Program-made: the position numbers and the translations under genes
Origin: Cenococcum geophilum 1.58
Lineage: Eukaryota; Ascomycota; Dothideomycetes; Gloniales; Gloniaceae
Reading direction: 5' to 3'
DNA: 64,000 nt
NCBI GenBank assembly: GCA_001692895.1
Contig: KV748183.1
Coordinates: 1,364,001 to 1,428,000 of the forward strand
The notes under the pieces: model-generated
Told to the model about the DNA's origin: nothing
Seen by the model: the letters and a program-made list of their open reading frames with translations, nothing else
The model's database searches: none
Shown here: in pieces, positions 1 through 12,639 of the stretch
Position numbering within the stretch: position 1 is the first letter of the stretch
How the letters are laid out: each line of letters begins with the position of its first letter

Positions 1-1140
1 AAAGCTTATAACCTTTATTAAATGCTTTTGATTTTCATATTTGAGAATAAGTATATCTAACCTAGTTTAAAGACCTTGTTTAGTCTAGGTGGTCTTAGCA
101 GGCGGAATTTACTAGCAGTAAGGACGTAGACCTAAGCTTAACCTTTATTTAACTATTTAATGTTCCGCCTTTTAATAAACTCTTCCTTATAGTTATATGG
201 TATATATAGTATACGTTATTCTGCTTTATAAGCCTCGCTTAAGAGCCCTTAAAACCTCCGGCTATTTCTATTTATATTAGGACATTCCTAAGAAATAGTA
301 GGATAGATAAGACTGAAACGTATTATATATAGGAAATAATTAAATTGCTTAACAGTAACTAAAACTACTTAGTAATTATTTAGAAACTATTAAAGTACTA
401 TAAAAGAAAGTTCTGTTCCTAAATCATTTAGGCCTAAGCCTATACGCTATATATTTGGGGGTAATCTCTACTTCTCTTTTGCTTTTAAAGATTCGCCGTT
501 AATATCTTTTTTGCTACTTTTATTAATGGCGTTTCGTAGGGTTAATCTAAGTCCCTTTTATATTCCACTCCTATCTACTAAAGCTATAAGTGTTTTTCTG
601 TCTTTTTTTTAAGCGCCTCTCTAAGCTCTTGGAACCTTATAATATTGTCGATTTAGGTTAAATTTAGCCTATTACCCTATCCTTATTCTTATTTCGGGTG
701 TACTACTACCCCCATTTTAGTTATATACCCCCCCTCCCTTTCCTATTTTAGACATCTACCTTATATATAAATAGCTTCTCTTCTTTATAGTTGAATAGAT
801 AGAGTCCTTATTCTTTACTTACTTATTAGTACATAGACTACTAATTAATAAATATGCTTAATAAACTTGCTAAGGTTCTTTTTATAATAAGATTAAAGTT
901 TATAGGACATTAGGTTAGTTATAGGCTCTTTAGTAGGCTTCTAGCATAAAACTGCCACTCTATTTATAATGTGAACCGAGCAATACCTTAAATTCTTATT
1001 TCTCTTCGTAGCTTTAATGCTTGTCAGCCTAGGCTTCTACTCTACCTAGTATTTAAGTATACTGTTTTCAATTACGCCTTCTAAAATTTAGTTTGGTCTT
1101 TTTAGGAATCTAATAGGCTGTTTATCTTCGCTTTTATAAT
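1..1140. other. AT-rich decayed sequence, no gene recognised
   Basis: Stops are dense in all frames and TA dinucleotides abound. I found no domain motif, tandem array or RNA gene here. A poly-C/poly-T stretch near 725-745 is the only local oddity. Confidence 0.5.
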
Positions 1141-1218
1141 CTAAGCTATTATTAGAAACATCCGTAAAGTAGGCTTTATTATTACCTGCTTGGCTATTAG
1201 TATAATTAAAAGATCTAT

Positions 1219-1773
1219 AATTATCCGGCTATCCTACTAGGAGGTATTAAAGAAACGTGCTTAATACTAGCGACTATATTTATAGGGTTAGACGAGCCTA
1301 TTATTAGGTAAGAAGATTAATAAGCTAAACTTAAAATATAGGGCTGGCCTTATTATGGCTTTCTATATAGTCTATTCCTAAAATATATATATCCTTATGC
1401 TCTTAGGTATTATAGGGATGCAAAATTTCTATTCTAGATATTTGGGTAGGTAAAGATAGTATTCCCACCTATTTAGAATTGGATGGCTGTGAGTAGTCCT
1501 TAACTAGAGAAAGTATAGCTAGTAAGAGCTTAGGGCCAGTATAAAAGAATTAAGAATTATAAGTGCTGTAGAGCAAAAAAAACTGCGCGATAGCGCCCTT
1601 TATACCCTTATAGGACTAACGCTAGAAGTATAGCTTTAATCTAAAAATATTAAATTACGTAAGCTGCTTTGCCGTAACACTAAGTTATATTAATAGTTAT
1701 AGGATAATCTCTTTACCGCCTGTGGCTTCTAGGTATTTAGGGGGCTAATACCTCTACCGGCATCTAGTATTTA
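1219..1773 (+). pseudogene. Decayed hypothetical protein fragment
   Basis: One plus-strand frame reads as protein-like sequence for about 185 codons when its TAA/TAG codons are read as Gln. It contains a segment ATIFIGLDEPIIR, then an aromatic-rich stretch (GWPYYGFLYSLFLKY), a conserved-looking block around NWMAVSSP, and a Lys/Arg/Cys-rich C-terminal part (KNYKCCRAKK). I do not recognise the family. Most stops sit where CAA or CAG would be, as elsewhere in the window. It could be a transposon protein or a host gene. The boundaries are where the frame stops looking coding. Confidence 0.35.
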
Positions 1774-1879
1774 AGCCTTTTTTTATAATATTGAATAAAT
1801 CCCCTATTTAATTCTAAGCGTAAAACTTGGCTTGGCCGGATTATTAACTTTAAATAATAATTAACTGTTAGGGCTACCC

Positions 1880-2445
1880 CTAAACACTAGTATATAGAAG
1901 CCCTTATCTAGTTTTAGATAGAGTGGGAACTATATTTCTAAACTTCTTCTTAGTTATATTAGAGGTAGCTAAATGCGCCGCAGCTTTATTTTCTAACTTC
2001 TTACTTATACTGCATGCCTTATAAACCATAATACAGCGCTTAGAAGGCGGCATTGCTTTTACCTACGTTATATAGATTTAGGCAGAAATATTAATCTTAG
2101 AGTAACTTATATAATCCTAGTTAATAAATTTATGTAAACTTCTTTAGCTGTTAAAGTATGCGGTGTTTATATAAGCTTTTTTATGTTAATACTAATAAGA
2201 GCTAGAGTATTGAGACTACTTATAATCTAATAAGTAATAATAGCTAAGTACTGCTTATAAAGCTAGAGACTGGTGCGTTAGTTCTTCTATACTAATATAA
2301 TATATTTTAGTTAGGTATTTATATTTAGTAATAGCTTAGCTAATAATTACCCCTAGTAATGCCTCCTTTAATTTAAATAGCTACCGTTAGATTTAGTCTA
2401 GTAGCCTATACTTTTAGGTATAGACAGTATACTAAGTAAGGAGTA
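1880..2445 (-). pseudogene. Decayed hypothetical protein, basic C-terminus
   Basis: A single minus-strand frame runs about 185 codons with RIP-type stops and ends at a TAG at the lower coordinate. The N-terminal half is rich in Tyr, Ser and Gln. The C-terminal 60 residues are basic and start near MPPSKRCIMVYKA, which could be an alternative start. The tail has a run of Lys (NITKKKFRN). The family is not recognised. A DNA-binding transposon protein is possible, but no helix-turn-helix could be confirmed. Confidence 0.35.
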
Positions 2446-2472
2446 ATTATAGCTAATGGATATTATGCGCCA

Positions 2473-3860
2473 GCTTTAGGGTAAAGGGGCCGCTGATATA
2501 CTTTGCCTCGTTTAGGTAATATTAATATCCCTTTCTAAACTTAGTCTTAGCTTAGCTAAGCAGTAGAGGAAATATTATAAAGGTAGCATTTACCTTACCT
2601 CTAAATGTCCTTAGATTAAGCTAGCTTTTCCCTAAATACTAAGCCTTACTAAAATATAGTTCTTTTCTATACTTGTTAAATAAGTCCTATTATATATATG
2701 CCTTAGATAAACCTAAATTGGATTACTAATAATTTTTATAGGTCTGTAGGAAGAGCTTAGGAGATAATCTATATATACTACCCTAGCGTTATATATTTTA
2801 CACCTTATAATTAAGGATAGAAAGAAGATAGTAATAAAGATAGTAATAAAGAGACGGTAGTTTTAAATAATAGTAATAAGCTACGGACTTCTGGCCACCC
2901 TATTAATAGATTACGCTAGAGTGACCTAGTAAAAGGGCGAATTAATACTACTAATATTAATAAACTAAGCTGGAGTAATAATAATAGATTATTAAGTAAT
3001 GATGGAGAACTTAGGATTTGGCGTAATTTAATAGGCAAGACTCTATAAGTGTAATACTATACGGAAGAATAAGTAGAAATTTAATAAGAAATTGTAGAAT
3101 GCCTATAGAACGCCTAGTGGTCTATCTACATTTTAAAACCCGCGCTTTTGTCTTTTTTAGCTTAACCTCTTCTAAGCTCTATATAATTTACAATAATCTC
3201 TTAAGTCTCTTAATATGGGCAGAAGATTTTATTTACCGTATTACCGATAAAGGATAACTAATATATAATAATAACTCTAAACTCTATAAGTTTCTTTCTA
3301 AGCTTAAATATTTATATCCTAAGTAAGTACTAGTTATATTTAAGGTTAGTAGGCTTATAGATTTATATATTAAAGAGTTAAAGAATAATATCTAGTATAT
3401 ACTCTTTAGCGCTTATTCTATCTATTATAATCTACTAAGTGGGATTATGTACCTCTACCGGTGTAGTGGGAAAGGGTTAAGAGGAAGTATAATAGGACTT
3501 CTACTTATTGCCAAATTCGTTAGGCTTCTTTTATAGGAATTTCTTTAGTTCTTTAAGCCTATAGGATCTATTATATAGGAACTTATTTAGCATACTAGGT
3601 TTATAAGGCTCTTTATATAGAAATAGCTTCTTCTTTATAGTGTTAAAGTTATTTTCATTTTTATATATCTACTATTGGTACTTTCTTAGTACCTACTTTA
3701 TGCCTATACTTACTAAAATAGTTTTTTAATTACTACCCTTTTCCTTTAAAGAAGCTTTTTAAATTAGGGCTTGAAAAATATATCTACTAATCCCTTTTAT
3801 AAGTGACTTAAAAATCGTCTTGCCCTCTATTAAGGGTTCCGATGCTATATAAATTTACTT
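2473..3860. other. AT-rich decayed region without recognisable gene
   Basis: No frame holds protein-like sequence long enough to call. A (GATAGTAATAAA)-type short direct repeat is visible near 2825-2850. The stretch around 3445-3640 shares short words (CCGGTGTAGTGGG; TATATAGGAAC) with 36850-36960, so it may be a very old copy of that repeat. Confidence 0.4.
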
Positions 3861-3869
3861 TAACATTAT

Positions 3870-3976
3870 GCCGGCGTTAGTAGGGAGGGTGCCGACCCGC
3901 TCTAGCTATACCCTTATCAAGGTGGCATTTCCTAAACATTAGTGCGGTCAAAGCTACGGTCTAGGACGTTTATAAA
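3870..3976 (+). repeat. Left terminal inverted repeat of TIR element
   Basis: The reverse complement of 7771-7873 matches this segment over its whole length with scattered transitions. Shared blocks include AGGTGGC(A/G)TTTCCTA, CCCGCTCTAG and the outer GCCG(G/C)CG(T/C)TAG. The same motif occurs at 13696-13753 and again from 13926. Confidence 0.7.
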
Positions 3977-4226
3977 GAGGTTGATAAAATTTAGCAATAT
4001 TGTACAGGTGGAAACCTTACGGCCGCAGCTAAGTATATAGCTTTGGTATAATTACTATATATAGCTAGTGGCAACCAAGCGAGATTGGATGCGTATACCG
4101 AATTTAAAATTCTAAAGCGCTCGCTAAAGGGGATGAAGCTAGTTGTGTAACTTACTATATTAAACCAAAAGTATAATTTAAACTTTTGGTTTACTTTGCG
4201 TATAAGGGCAGATTTAAGCAAGCTAA

Positions 4227-4443
4227 GGGGAGAAGCTCTAGGGGAACGAAGCTCTAGGGGAATAAAGCCCTAGGGGAACGAAGCCCTAGGGGAATAAAGC
4301 CTTAGGGGAATAAAGCCCTAGGGGAATAAAGCCTTAGGGGAATAAAGCCCTAGGGGAACGAAGCCCTAAAGGAATGAAGCCCTAGAGGAATAAAGCCCTA
4401 GGGGAACGAAGCCCTAGGGGAATAAACCCCTAGGGGAATAGAG
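4227..4443. repeat. 16-bp minisatellite (CCCTAGGGGAAYRAAG)
   Basis: About 13 tandem copies of a 16-bp unit, CCCTAGGGGAACGAAG or CCCTAGGGGAATAAAG. The unit carries the palindrome CCCTAGGG. Variants between units are almost all C/T and G/A. The array sits inside the TIR element, between the left end and the gene's 3' side. Copy 2 carries the same array with fewer units. Confidence 0.9.
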
Positions 4444-5059
4444 CGCTAGGATTTATTTTTATCCTTAGCTTTTTGGTTTTTAATTAGCCCGCACTTCCCT
4501 AGTACTATATTTCTTTACCAGTATTATAAGAAACGACTTAGGAATATAATACTAATTAAACGGATATGGCTTAATAAGTCCCTATTCTTAACAAGTTCCT
4601 ACTCTTAACAATTCCTCCTTAATATTCTATTGCATTTCCCTAGTGTTTTTATTGTTATTAAAATAAAATATAGCTTTTTTATTATGCTATCTAACTTTTA
4701 TATCGCCTAGAGTGTTACCTTAGGCGTATAAAGCCTTACACTTTGCTGTATCTCCAATCTTTTATTCTTTTACTACTATTTACACTGTTTATAGTTCCTT
4801 TATAGTAATTATACTAGAAAATAAAGGTAGGAATAGGTAATTAAGATTAGTTTTTTTAGGATTAAGAGCCTCCTAAAAGCCCTAAACCTAAATACAATGC
4901 CTATTAAATTTGTCTTTACGTAAAGTTTATAAATAGATATAGTGAGAGCTATATTAAGCTTTTTAGTTATAATAATCTATATATAATTAATATATATCCC
5001 TATACACTGCAAAAATCTACGCTAATATTTACCTATCTAGTTCTAGGTATTCTATTAAA

Positions 5060-6480
5060 CCTAGCGAGTTAAATGGCTTCTCCTTTATAAGGGATCCATC
5101 CGTATCCTTAAGTATATATTTTCTCTCTAGAATTGGTCCTAAGAGGAGATTAAGAAAGTAAGTTATCTATTAGCTATATTTACAGAGAAAACCACTACGT
5201 TCTTTATCTAAAATATTAATAAGCAATTTAAAATCATCTACTAGAAGTCTTTTAATACTATAGAAAGTTAGCCTAGTATAGATTCTACTAGTAGGAAAAA
5301 AGCTTACTCGCGGTTATAGATACTAAAATTATTATTAGTTAGGACTAAAGCAAGGATACTAGTGCCAAATTAAGCTGCTAGTATATGCCAGTTGCGTCCC
5401 TAACTAAGTCTATTTTTTAGGGTAGTTAGTTGTTTATTATACTTAACTATATACCTTATAAGTTTAGGATATACCTAGGATAGTATATTGTCTAGAGTGC
5501 GGGAAGTAGCCTAGCCGTAATAACCTAGTTCTAATATTCGCTTTTTATTCCGCTAATATCTAGTTTACCGGACTAGTTAAAGCTAGTAATTCTATTTTAG
5601 CTATATGCGAGCTTCTACTAATCTAATTAGGTGGAATCGCTTTATAATAAACGCTGTAGTAAGTAAGATATCTAATTAATTTAGAGACTTTATATTTGCG
5701 GATACTATATTACTAGAAAAAAGAATAACTATGCTTATACTCTCCTAAATGGTAAAATAGGAATTTTATAGCTATATAAAAGCGTTCTAGCTAGTAACTA
5801 TAAAAAATAAGCAAGTAAGGAGCTAGAGCCTATTAGAATTGTCTAATAAGCTATAGTTAGTAAAGGTTTAATATATCTCTATTAACGGAAATTTGCAGTT
5901 ATAAATAGGTAGAATCTCCTTTAGAGTTTATTTCTGTAGCCTCTTAACCTTATAGGAGTGTTAATTATTAACTTTTCGTTTACTCCGAAGCCGCTTTAAT
6001 ATCGTCCTTTTAGGCCTAGTAATCGCTGTGTTCAGTGTTTTAGTAGGCTTAGCTTACTATAGTTGCTTTTTGTTTATAGGCGATTATACTCCTTCTCTTT
6101 AGTATGTTTTACTTTACGGTTTAGAATTATATCTAATAAGAGAGACGTCTTTTGTACGTTCTTCTATTACGTTATCCTATCCATAAATATTATCCAATTC
6201 TGCCTTATCCTGCCCCTCTTTACGCGCCTATATTTAGTCGTCCTGCCTTATATATTAGAGATTATGGTTAATTAATTATTAAGGCTCTTTATAGTGTTGC
6301 TTATCTATCTAAAATAGCGACTGTTCTTTCTCTCCTTTCTAGTTATCCGTATAATTATAGGGTTAACTACTAGGACTTTACTATAATGTCTCCGCACTTT
6401 AGATTAATAAGTTTATAGCTATAAAGAGGAACTGGTTTTCTATATAGGACGAAGGGTATTAAAGAGAAGGCGCGGGAGAC
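5060..6480 (-). pseudogene. Element-encoded hypothetical protein, copy 1
   Basis: A continuous minus-strand frame of about 470 codons is readable when TAA/TAG are taken as Gln. The N-terminal part is charged (EKEQSLF, RKEGQDKAELDNIYG). A basic linker with KPTKTLNTAITRPKR and RLRSKRKV follows, then a leucine-rich middle with hydrophobic segments. The C-terminal block is distinctive: KYNKQLTTLKNRLS, then GRNWHILAA and FGTSILALV, then NNNFSIYNRE. The family is unknown to me, and no catalytic acid triad or zinc knuckle stands out. It is the only long coding region of the element, so a transposition role is plausible but unproven. The copy at 15030-16455 has the same frame with additional stops. 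Confidence 0.55.
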
Positions 6481-7770
6481 CTTTAGGGGGTTATGTTGAC
6501 GCCTTAAGATGGCGTTGAATTACTATTATAAGAGGAAAACTGATTAGCGGTGCTTGCCTTAGTCTATTTAGCTAGCTTATTTATAGATAAAGGGGATAAG
6601 CTAGAAGCTAAAAGGAGCTTACTAGGATCGATAAAATTACTACTATAATTTTATAAATCTTCTTTAAATAAGTCTCTAGTGGCAATATAGTATATAGCTA
6701 TAAAATTAATTGTAGCGGAAAGTATAAACGCCTAATTATAGATTAGCTAGGAATACTTTAAATTTATATCTAAGAGCCAGTTAAGCTTAAAGCAGACATT
6801 ATATTAAAGGATCGTAAGTTCCTATAATAGCTATATTAGTTATAAAAATTAAACGCGAAGGGGAAGTAAAGAAGGTATACATTTTCTATCTCGGTACTAA
6901 TAGTATCTATTAGTATGCCTTAAGTCGGTTTATTATAAGTAAGGGGATTATAGTTAAAAGGCGGACACTGCGCTTACGCGTATAAGCGGAAGGTAGTAGA
7001 ATAAAGTTACCTATAGAGACTAATGTATGGGTCTTGGCTTAGATTAGCCTTATAGGGCAATATAAACCCACCTCCTATAATTATAGCGGCCGACTCTATA
7101 GCGGCCACTTTCTTTAGCTAAGGAAAGAGGCTTTAGTTAAATGGATAACACCCTATATAATGATTATACTATATAAAAGAGGCTATACGTATTAGACATT
7201 ACGTAACCGTTATAGGAGCGCTACCTTATATCCTAGAAAGGACCCCTAGAATAGCTTCTAATACCCTATATTTCGGTTAAGGCCCTTCCTAGCTACTCTA
7301 ACGCTAAAACTTATATTATTATATCTCTTTAAGCTGCACCGCCACTAGAATTATCGCTAGTTCTTGACCTATATATATATATATATATGCATATTCTATT
7401 ATAGCCTACTATTTAGGGTATAGGCCGTTACGGAGCGCTAGCTAAATACTTTCTACTACTAATATACTTACTCTAGTTTAGAAGCCAACTATAAGAACTA
7501 TATATCTATTACTTAATACTATACTCAACTAAGGGAATAAAGGAAAGTGATACGTTATTATTAGAAGAAAGTCGGAGTTTAGAGGCGCCTTGTGTTCGCG
7601 GGGCTATTCTAGCGTCGTACGCTTTTTAATCGGTAACGCACTAGCGGAGGCACGTAAGGGGAGGCTCGCAGTGTAGTTAGTTAGGAGGTATAGGTAGGAG
7701 AGGAAATCCTTAGGAGTATTCGCTTATTAAAATCGGCTTATTATTCGCTTAGGTATAAACGTCCTATCTT

Positions 7771-7873
7771 CTTTATAAAGTGGATTATAGCTTTAACCGC
7801 GTTAATGTCTAGGAAACGCCACCTTAATAAGGATGTGGCTAGAGCGGGTTAGTACCCTCCTTGCTAGCGCGGC
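7771..7873 (-). repeat. Right terminal inverted repeat of TIR element
   Basis: Inverted counterpart of 3870-3976. Reading the minus strand gives GGCCGCGCTAGC, then CCCGCTCTAGCC and AAGGTGGCGTTTCCTAGAC, aligned with the left repeat. The segment just inside it (7372-7545) reappears inverted at 13754-13920. Confidence 0.65.
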
Positions 7874-8297
7874 CAAAGCTATAGTAGCGCTGCTTAATCT
7901 AAGTTTTGGTACTAATAAATTCCGCTACTTAGAGCGCGTAGGTTAAGCTACTAAGAATATTACCTATATTATAATGTAAGATATAGAGTTAGTAATAAGT
8001 GTATAACCTTTATAAAAGATACTAGAATTAAAGTGGCAAATAAGACGTCTATAGCATTTCTTTAATTCTAGTAGTTAGCGTAGCCACGGCCTTTTTATAG
8101 GGGAGATTTTGCTATTTTTATTATTTAGGGGAAAGTTGATAAAATATACTAACTATAGGATGCGCCAAAATGCTATATATAGGTATACGTTCCCCTTAAA
8201 CCTCTATAAAATAGAGATATAAAGAAAATAATATGTATTATATATATATAAGGCTATTATAACCTAACTACTACTAATATATTACTACTCTACTATA
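7874..8297. other. Spacer between TIR element and NLR pseudogene
   Basis: AT-rich, no coding frame. A GTTGATAAAATATA word near 8137 resembles GTTGATAAAATTT just inside the left TIR (3980), which may be leftover TIR-flanking sequence. Nothing else is visible. Confidence 0.35.
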
Positions 8298-8589
8298 CTA
8301 TATAAGCTTTAACCCTTTTTTAAATTGAAGAAATGATACGCCTCCTAATAAGTGCCTTAATATAACTATTACATCCCAAACAGCTATATAAGTTAGTCGA
8401 TAGTTAGAAGAAAGCTAAAGAATATTCTACCTATTCTCCTTTACCTAATTATTTAATATAAATAGACTACGTAACTACTCTGAAGAATTTAGCGATATCT
8501 TAAGAGAGGTTATATCCACTACCCCCCTATCCGTTTTAAGGTATTGACCCGAAGTAGAGAATAAAAGGCTGTTAATAACTATACTAATC

Positions 8590-10095
8590 TTAAGCATCTG
8601 CAGCGCCGCTCCCGTAACGGCGTCCTAGAGCCTAATCGTCTCGTTATACAAGCCTAATGCCACCAGCTTGCCGTCTGGCGAGAAGGCTACTAATAAGACC
8701 TAGCTCGAATGGCCCTTAAGCGTCTATAGCGCCGCTCCCGTAACGGCGTCCTAGAGCCTAACTGTCTTGTTATATAAGCCTAACGCCACTAGCTTGCTGT
8801 CCGGCAAAAAGGCTACTAATAAAACCCGGCTTAAATAGCCCTTAAGCGTCTATAGCGCCGCTTCCGTAACGGCGTCCTAGAGCTTAACCGTCTTATCTAA
8901 TAAGCCTAACACTACTAGCTTGCCGTCTGGCGAGAAGGCTACTAATAAAACCCCCCTTAAATGGCCCTTAAGTATCTATAGCGCCACTCCCGTAACGGTG
9001 TCCTAGAGCCTAACTATCTCATTATATAAGCCTAACGCTACCAGCTTACTATCTGGCGAGAAGGCTACTAACAAGATCCCCTATAAATGGCCCTTAAGCG
9101 TCTATAATGCCGCTCCCGTAATGGCGTCCTAGAGCCTAATTATTTAATTGCCTAAGCCTAACGCCACTAGCTTGCTATCTAGTGAGAAGGCTACTAACTT
9201 AATAAACCTTAAATGGCCCTCGTATATCTACAGCGCCGTTCCTATAGCGGCATCCCAGAGCCTAACCGTCTCGTTATATAAGCCTAACGCCACCAGCTTG
9301 CCGCCTAGCGAGAAGGCTACTAACGAGACCCTATCTAAATAGCCCTTATACGTCTATAGCGCCGCTTTTTAGAGCCTAACTATCCTATCTAATAAGCCTA
9401 ATACCACTAGCTTGCCGTCCGGCGAGAAGGCTACTAACTTAATAAACCTTAAATGGCCCTTATATATCTACAGCGCCGTTTCTATAGCGGTATCCTAGAG
9501 CTTAACTATCTCGTCATATAAGCCTAACGCCACTAGCTTACCGCCTGGCGAGAAGGCTACTAACAAGACCCTATCTGAATGGCCCTTAAGTGTCTGTAGC
9601 GCCGCTCCCTAAAGCCTAACTGTCCTATTTAACAAGCCTAACGCCACTAGCTTGCCGTCTAGTAAGAAGGCTACTAATATAACCGCCTCTAAATGGCCCT
9701 TAAGTACCTATAGCGCCGCTCCCGTAACGGCGTTCTAGAGCTTAACCGTCTCGTTATATAAGCCTAACGCCACTAGCTTACCGTCCGGCGAGAAGGCTAC
9801 TAACGAGACTATACTCGAATGGCCCTTGAGCGTCTATAGCGCCGCTCCTATAACGGCGTCCTAAAGCCTAACTATCTCGTTATGCAAGCCTAACGCTACT
9901 AGCTTGCCGTTTGGTAAAAAGGCTACTAATAAGACCTGGCTTAAATGGCCCTTAAGTATCTACAGCGCTGCTTCTGTGATAGTGTCCTAGAGCCTAACTG
10001 TCTTATCACCTGACGCCACTAGCTTGCCGTCTAGTAAGAAGGCTACTAATGTAACCAAACCTAAATGGCCCTCGAGCGTCTGTAGCGCCGCGCTT
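8590..10095 (-). repeat. 12 tandem WD40 repeats (about 126 bp each)
   Basis: Twelve tandem units, mostly 126 bp (42 codons) with two shorter ones near 9365 and 9600. Each minus-strand unit reads close to LKGH-s-x-VAFSPDGKLVALG followed by YNETIRLWDA-TGAAL. Units are very alike and keep more GC than the rest of the gene. Most differences are transitions. High identity between WD40 units is known in fungal HNWD-type recognition genes, where the repeats shuffle and vary at exposed positions. Confidence 0.92.
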
Positions 10096-12639
10096 TAATT
10101 TACTTATACTCTTGGCTTTATTTAGATCTAAGTAGGGATATACTTTTCAAATCGTCTCTAAACAATACTCTTCTCCGGAGTAAAGATAAGGGCTAAGTAA
10201 TATAGCTAGAGGGGTATCTATTTAATCACTAATCGATTATATAGAATGAATTGCTTTGTATTATAGACAAACGCGTATAGATTGGGACTTTTATTAGCCT
10301 AGGTATAAATTAGTAGGATTACCTAGTATACCCTAAAGAAGACTTACTAGAATTTGAGCCTCTAAGGATAATATCGTAAGAATCCCTTCTAATGTCTTTT
10401 CTATCTAGCTAAGGGCCTTAAACTAGTAAAGTAAATGCTCCCGTAGAAACCGATGTACTTAGTTATTATTATAGAGTTAAGTACTACTCCTTTAAAGATG
10501 CTAAACCTAGTATATATATACGTATTAAACTTTTAGAGGGAGATGTTACTAAACTTTACTACTGTTAATAGCAGTCGTAAGAGTGCCTAGAGCTCGTATG
10601 CTATAGATGTCTTACTTAAGGGTGGCTAATATAAGCTATAGCGACTGATAAGCTAGTTGGTTATGCGCCTTAATCTGCCTAAATAGAAAGATGTTTGAGC
10701 CCTTACCGGTATTAAAATAGTCCTTTATTAACTAATAGACTAGGTAAACTATTTGCTTATAAAGCGTTAAGAAAGAACTATAAGAGCTAACTAAATCTTG
10801 TAGATATTGTAAGTCGTTTAATACTTCTTTTAGAAGGCTAGTAATAATTCCCATTTTGTTTAAGCCTAAAGGATGGCAGGCGAGCGTAACTATATAAAGA
10901 ATCTGTTTGTAAAGCCTAACCTCTACTAAGTCCCTTTTATATTTAACCTGCCCTATTATACGCTTATAAAGAGGCTCTAGTCCCGCTAGAAAAGTCCTAA
11001 GGATATCTTTAGTCCTACCTGCTAGTACTTTTTCTAATTCTTTATAAACCAAAGCCACCTATAGAAAGGTACCGTCTATATATTTGGTAAGATACTCCTT
11101 AATAGATGTCTGGAGCTTACTATTATACGTCTTTTAAACCGCTAGTTCGTCAACCTTAAAATTAATAAAAGATTTAACTGCTTTTAAGACGTGTAATAAG
11201 TTTAACTCTAGGCTTGTATTATGGCCAAGGTGGCTATAACAGAGATATTTAATGATTTTTATCTTATTCCGGCTAGTTACTACCTACTTAACATTATTTA
11301 ACAACCTAGATTGGCTGAGTAATGTTAGAAAGATCTTAAGCGACTAGAAATCGTACTTATTAAGTATATTAACCAATAAGTAGACTCTCGGAAGACTTAG
11401 ATCGTTTAATATCTCTAAAAGCATTATCTAAAGGCCGTGGAGTGCATTTAACCCCTTAAACAGGCGGCTGTTAGTTTCGTTATACCTCTTTTATAGATAA
11501 CGGGTTAACGCCGGGTTTTGTTTAGCTAAAAGGTAGGTAAGGCCTTAGACGATTAAAACGGCGTTATTTAGTTCCCAGATCGTATTCTAGTAGAAGAAGT
11601 ACAATAGTACGCCCGACCTAGGTATTAAGTCCAGTCGTTACTATATTTTGTCAATAAGAGCTATTATTATTATTGTCTTACCCTTACCTAGGCCGCCGTG
11701 TATCTATAAAATACTGCACTTATTATTGTTCTACTACTCCGTAAAGGCTCGATTGTTAAGGATCTATATATATAAACCTTTAAGTAAGGGGTTCTTACTA
11801 GTTAAGATTCTGTCCTTATCTTCCTATAGATTGGTTAAACGCTAGGTAGGTAAGCATTAACTATTATAATCGCTAGTTATAGCTACGTCACTATAGTAAG
11901 TCAGCTATAAAGCAATATAATAGAAGTCTGGTCAATTTTTTGTGAGATTTTAATTTCCTAACTAGCGTAGCACCCTAGCTAAGCTAATACTATTTCTAGC
12001 GAGAAGCGGGGTATTATACTAATAAAGAAACGCTAAACGCGTCTAAGGCAGTAAATTAAAACTACTTATAGATACTTAATAGTCTTAGGGCGTACTACGC
12101 AAGCTCTTCGGTAGTATTCTAGATGGTTTTGTACTTCTAGCTATTGAAATCGCTAAATTTGCAGATACTTCTGTGGTTTACGCTAGCGATACTAATAGCG
12201 ATCTCGTTTACAATCCCTAGTCTTGCGGAGTCTTTATCTACAATCTGCTATATAAGGTTAGCACCGTGTTCTGCTTAATCCTTAGATAGTAAAAGTGACT
12301 TTATATACTATAAAGGACTTAAGATAATGGGGTTGTAAGATATATAAGCTTACTAAGTAACCGTTTAGTCTTACAAAAGGTCCGGATCCTAAGTGGAGCT
12401 ATATACTTAATCCATTACTACGATATATTCGCGAACTCTGGTGAGTTTCTCTATAGTGCGGAGACAAACGAAGCGTTAGTCCCGCGCCCTAATTGGAGGA
12501 CCTTTAGGACATTTGCTGTATAAGTAGCCTAATACGCAGCATTAGAACTACGGTGTGGTGTTCTAAGAAATATCGCAGCCTTAATACTGCTAAGTAATTC
12601 TCTATATTCGCTAGATCGTTTATATACAATAATTATGGC

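Larger units (their letters stand above)
3870..7873 (-). mobile_element. 4-kb TIR element of unknown family, copy 1
   Basis: The element is bounded by long terminal inverted repeats (3870-3976 and 7771-7873). It contains a 16-bp minisatellite near one end and a long minus-strand reading frame (5060-6480). A second, rearranged copy lies at 13696-17073. The two copies differ mainly by transitions, the hallmark of RIP. Long TIRs and one long gene suggest a DNA transposon, but I see no DDE, KDZ or MULE motif and no clear target-site duplication, so the superfamily is open. The 4-kb length assumes that the TIRs mark the ends. Confidence 0.65.

Noticed and set aside
4227-4443. CCCTAGGG repeats as telomeric sequence
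   Set aside because: The unit is 16 bp, internal to a transposon copy and palindromic; it is not the TTAGGG hexamer array.
6063-6275. Plus-strand open frame of 70 codons
   Set aside because: Antisense to the element-encoded gene, whose minus frame is supported by both element copies.
3870-7873. LTR retrotransposon
   Set aside because: The terminal repeats are inverted, not direct, and no gag-pol motifs are visible.
9148-9342. Plus-strand open frame of 64 codons
   Set aside because: Antisense to the WD40 repeats; openness comes from the repeat composition.
11648-11845. Plus-strand open frame across the Walker A region
   Set aside because: Antisense shadow of the NACHT domain.
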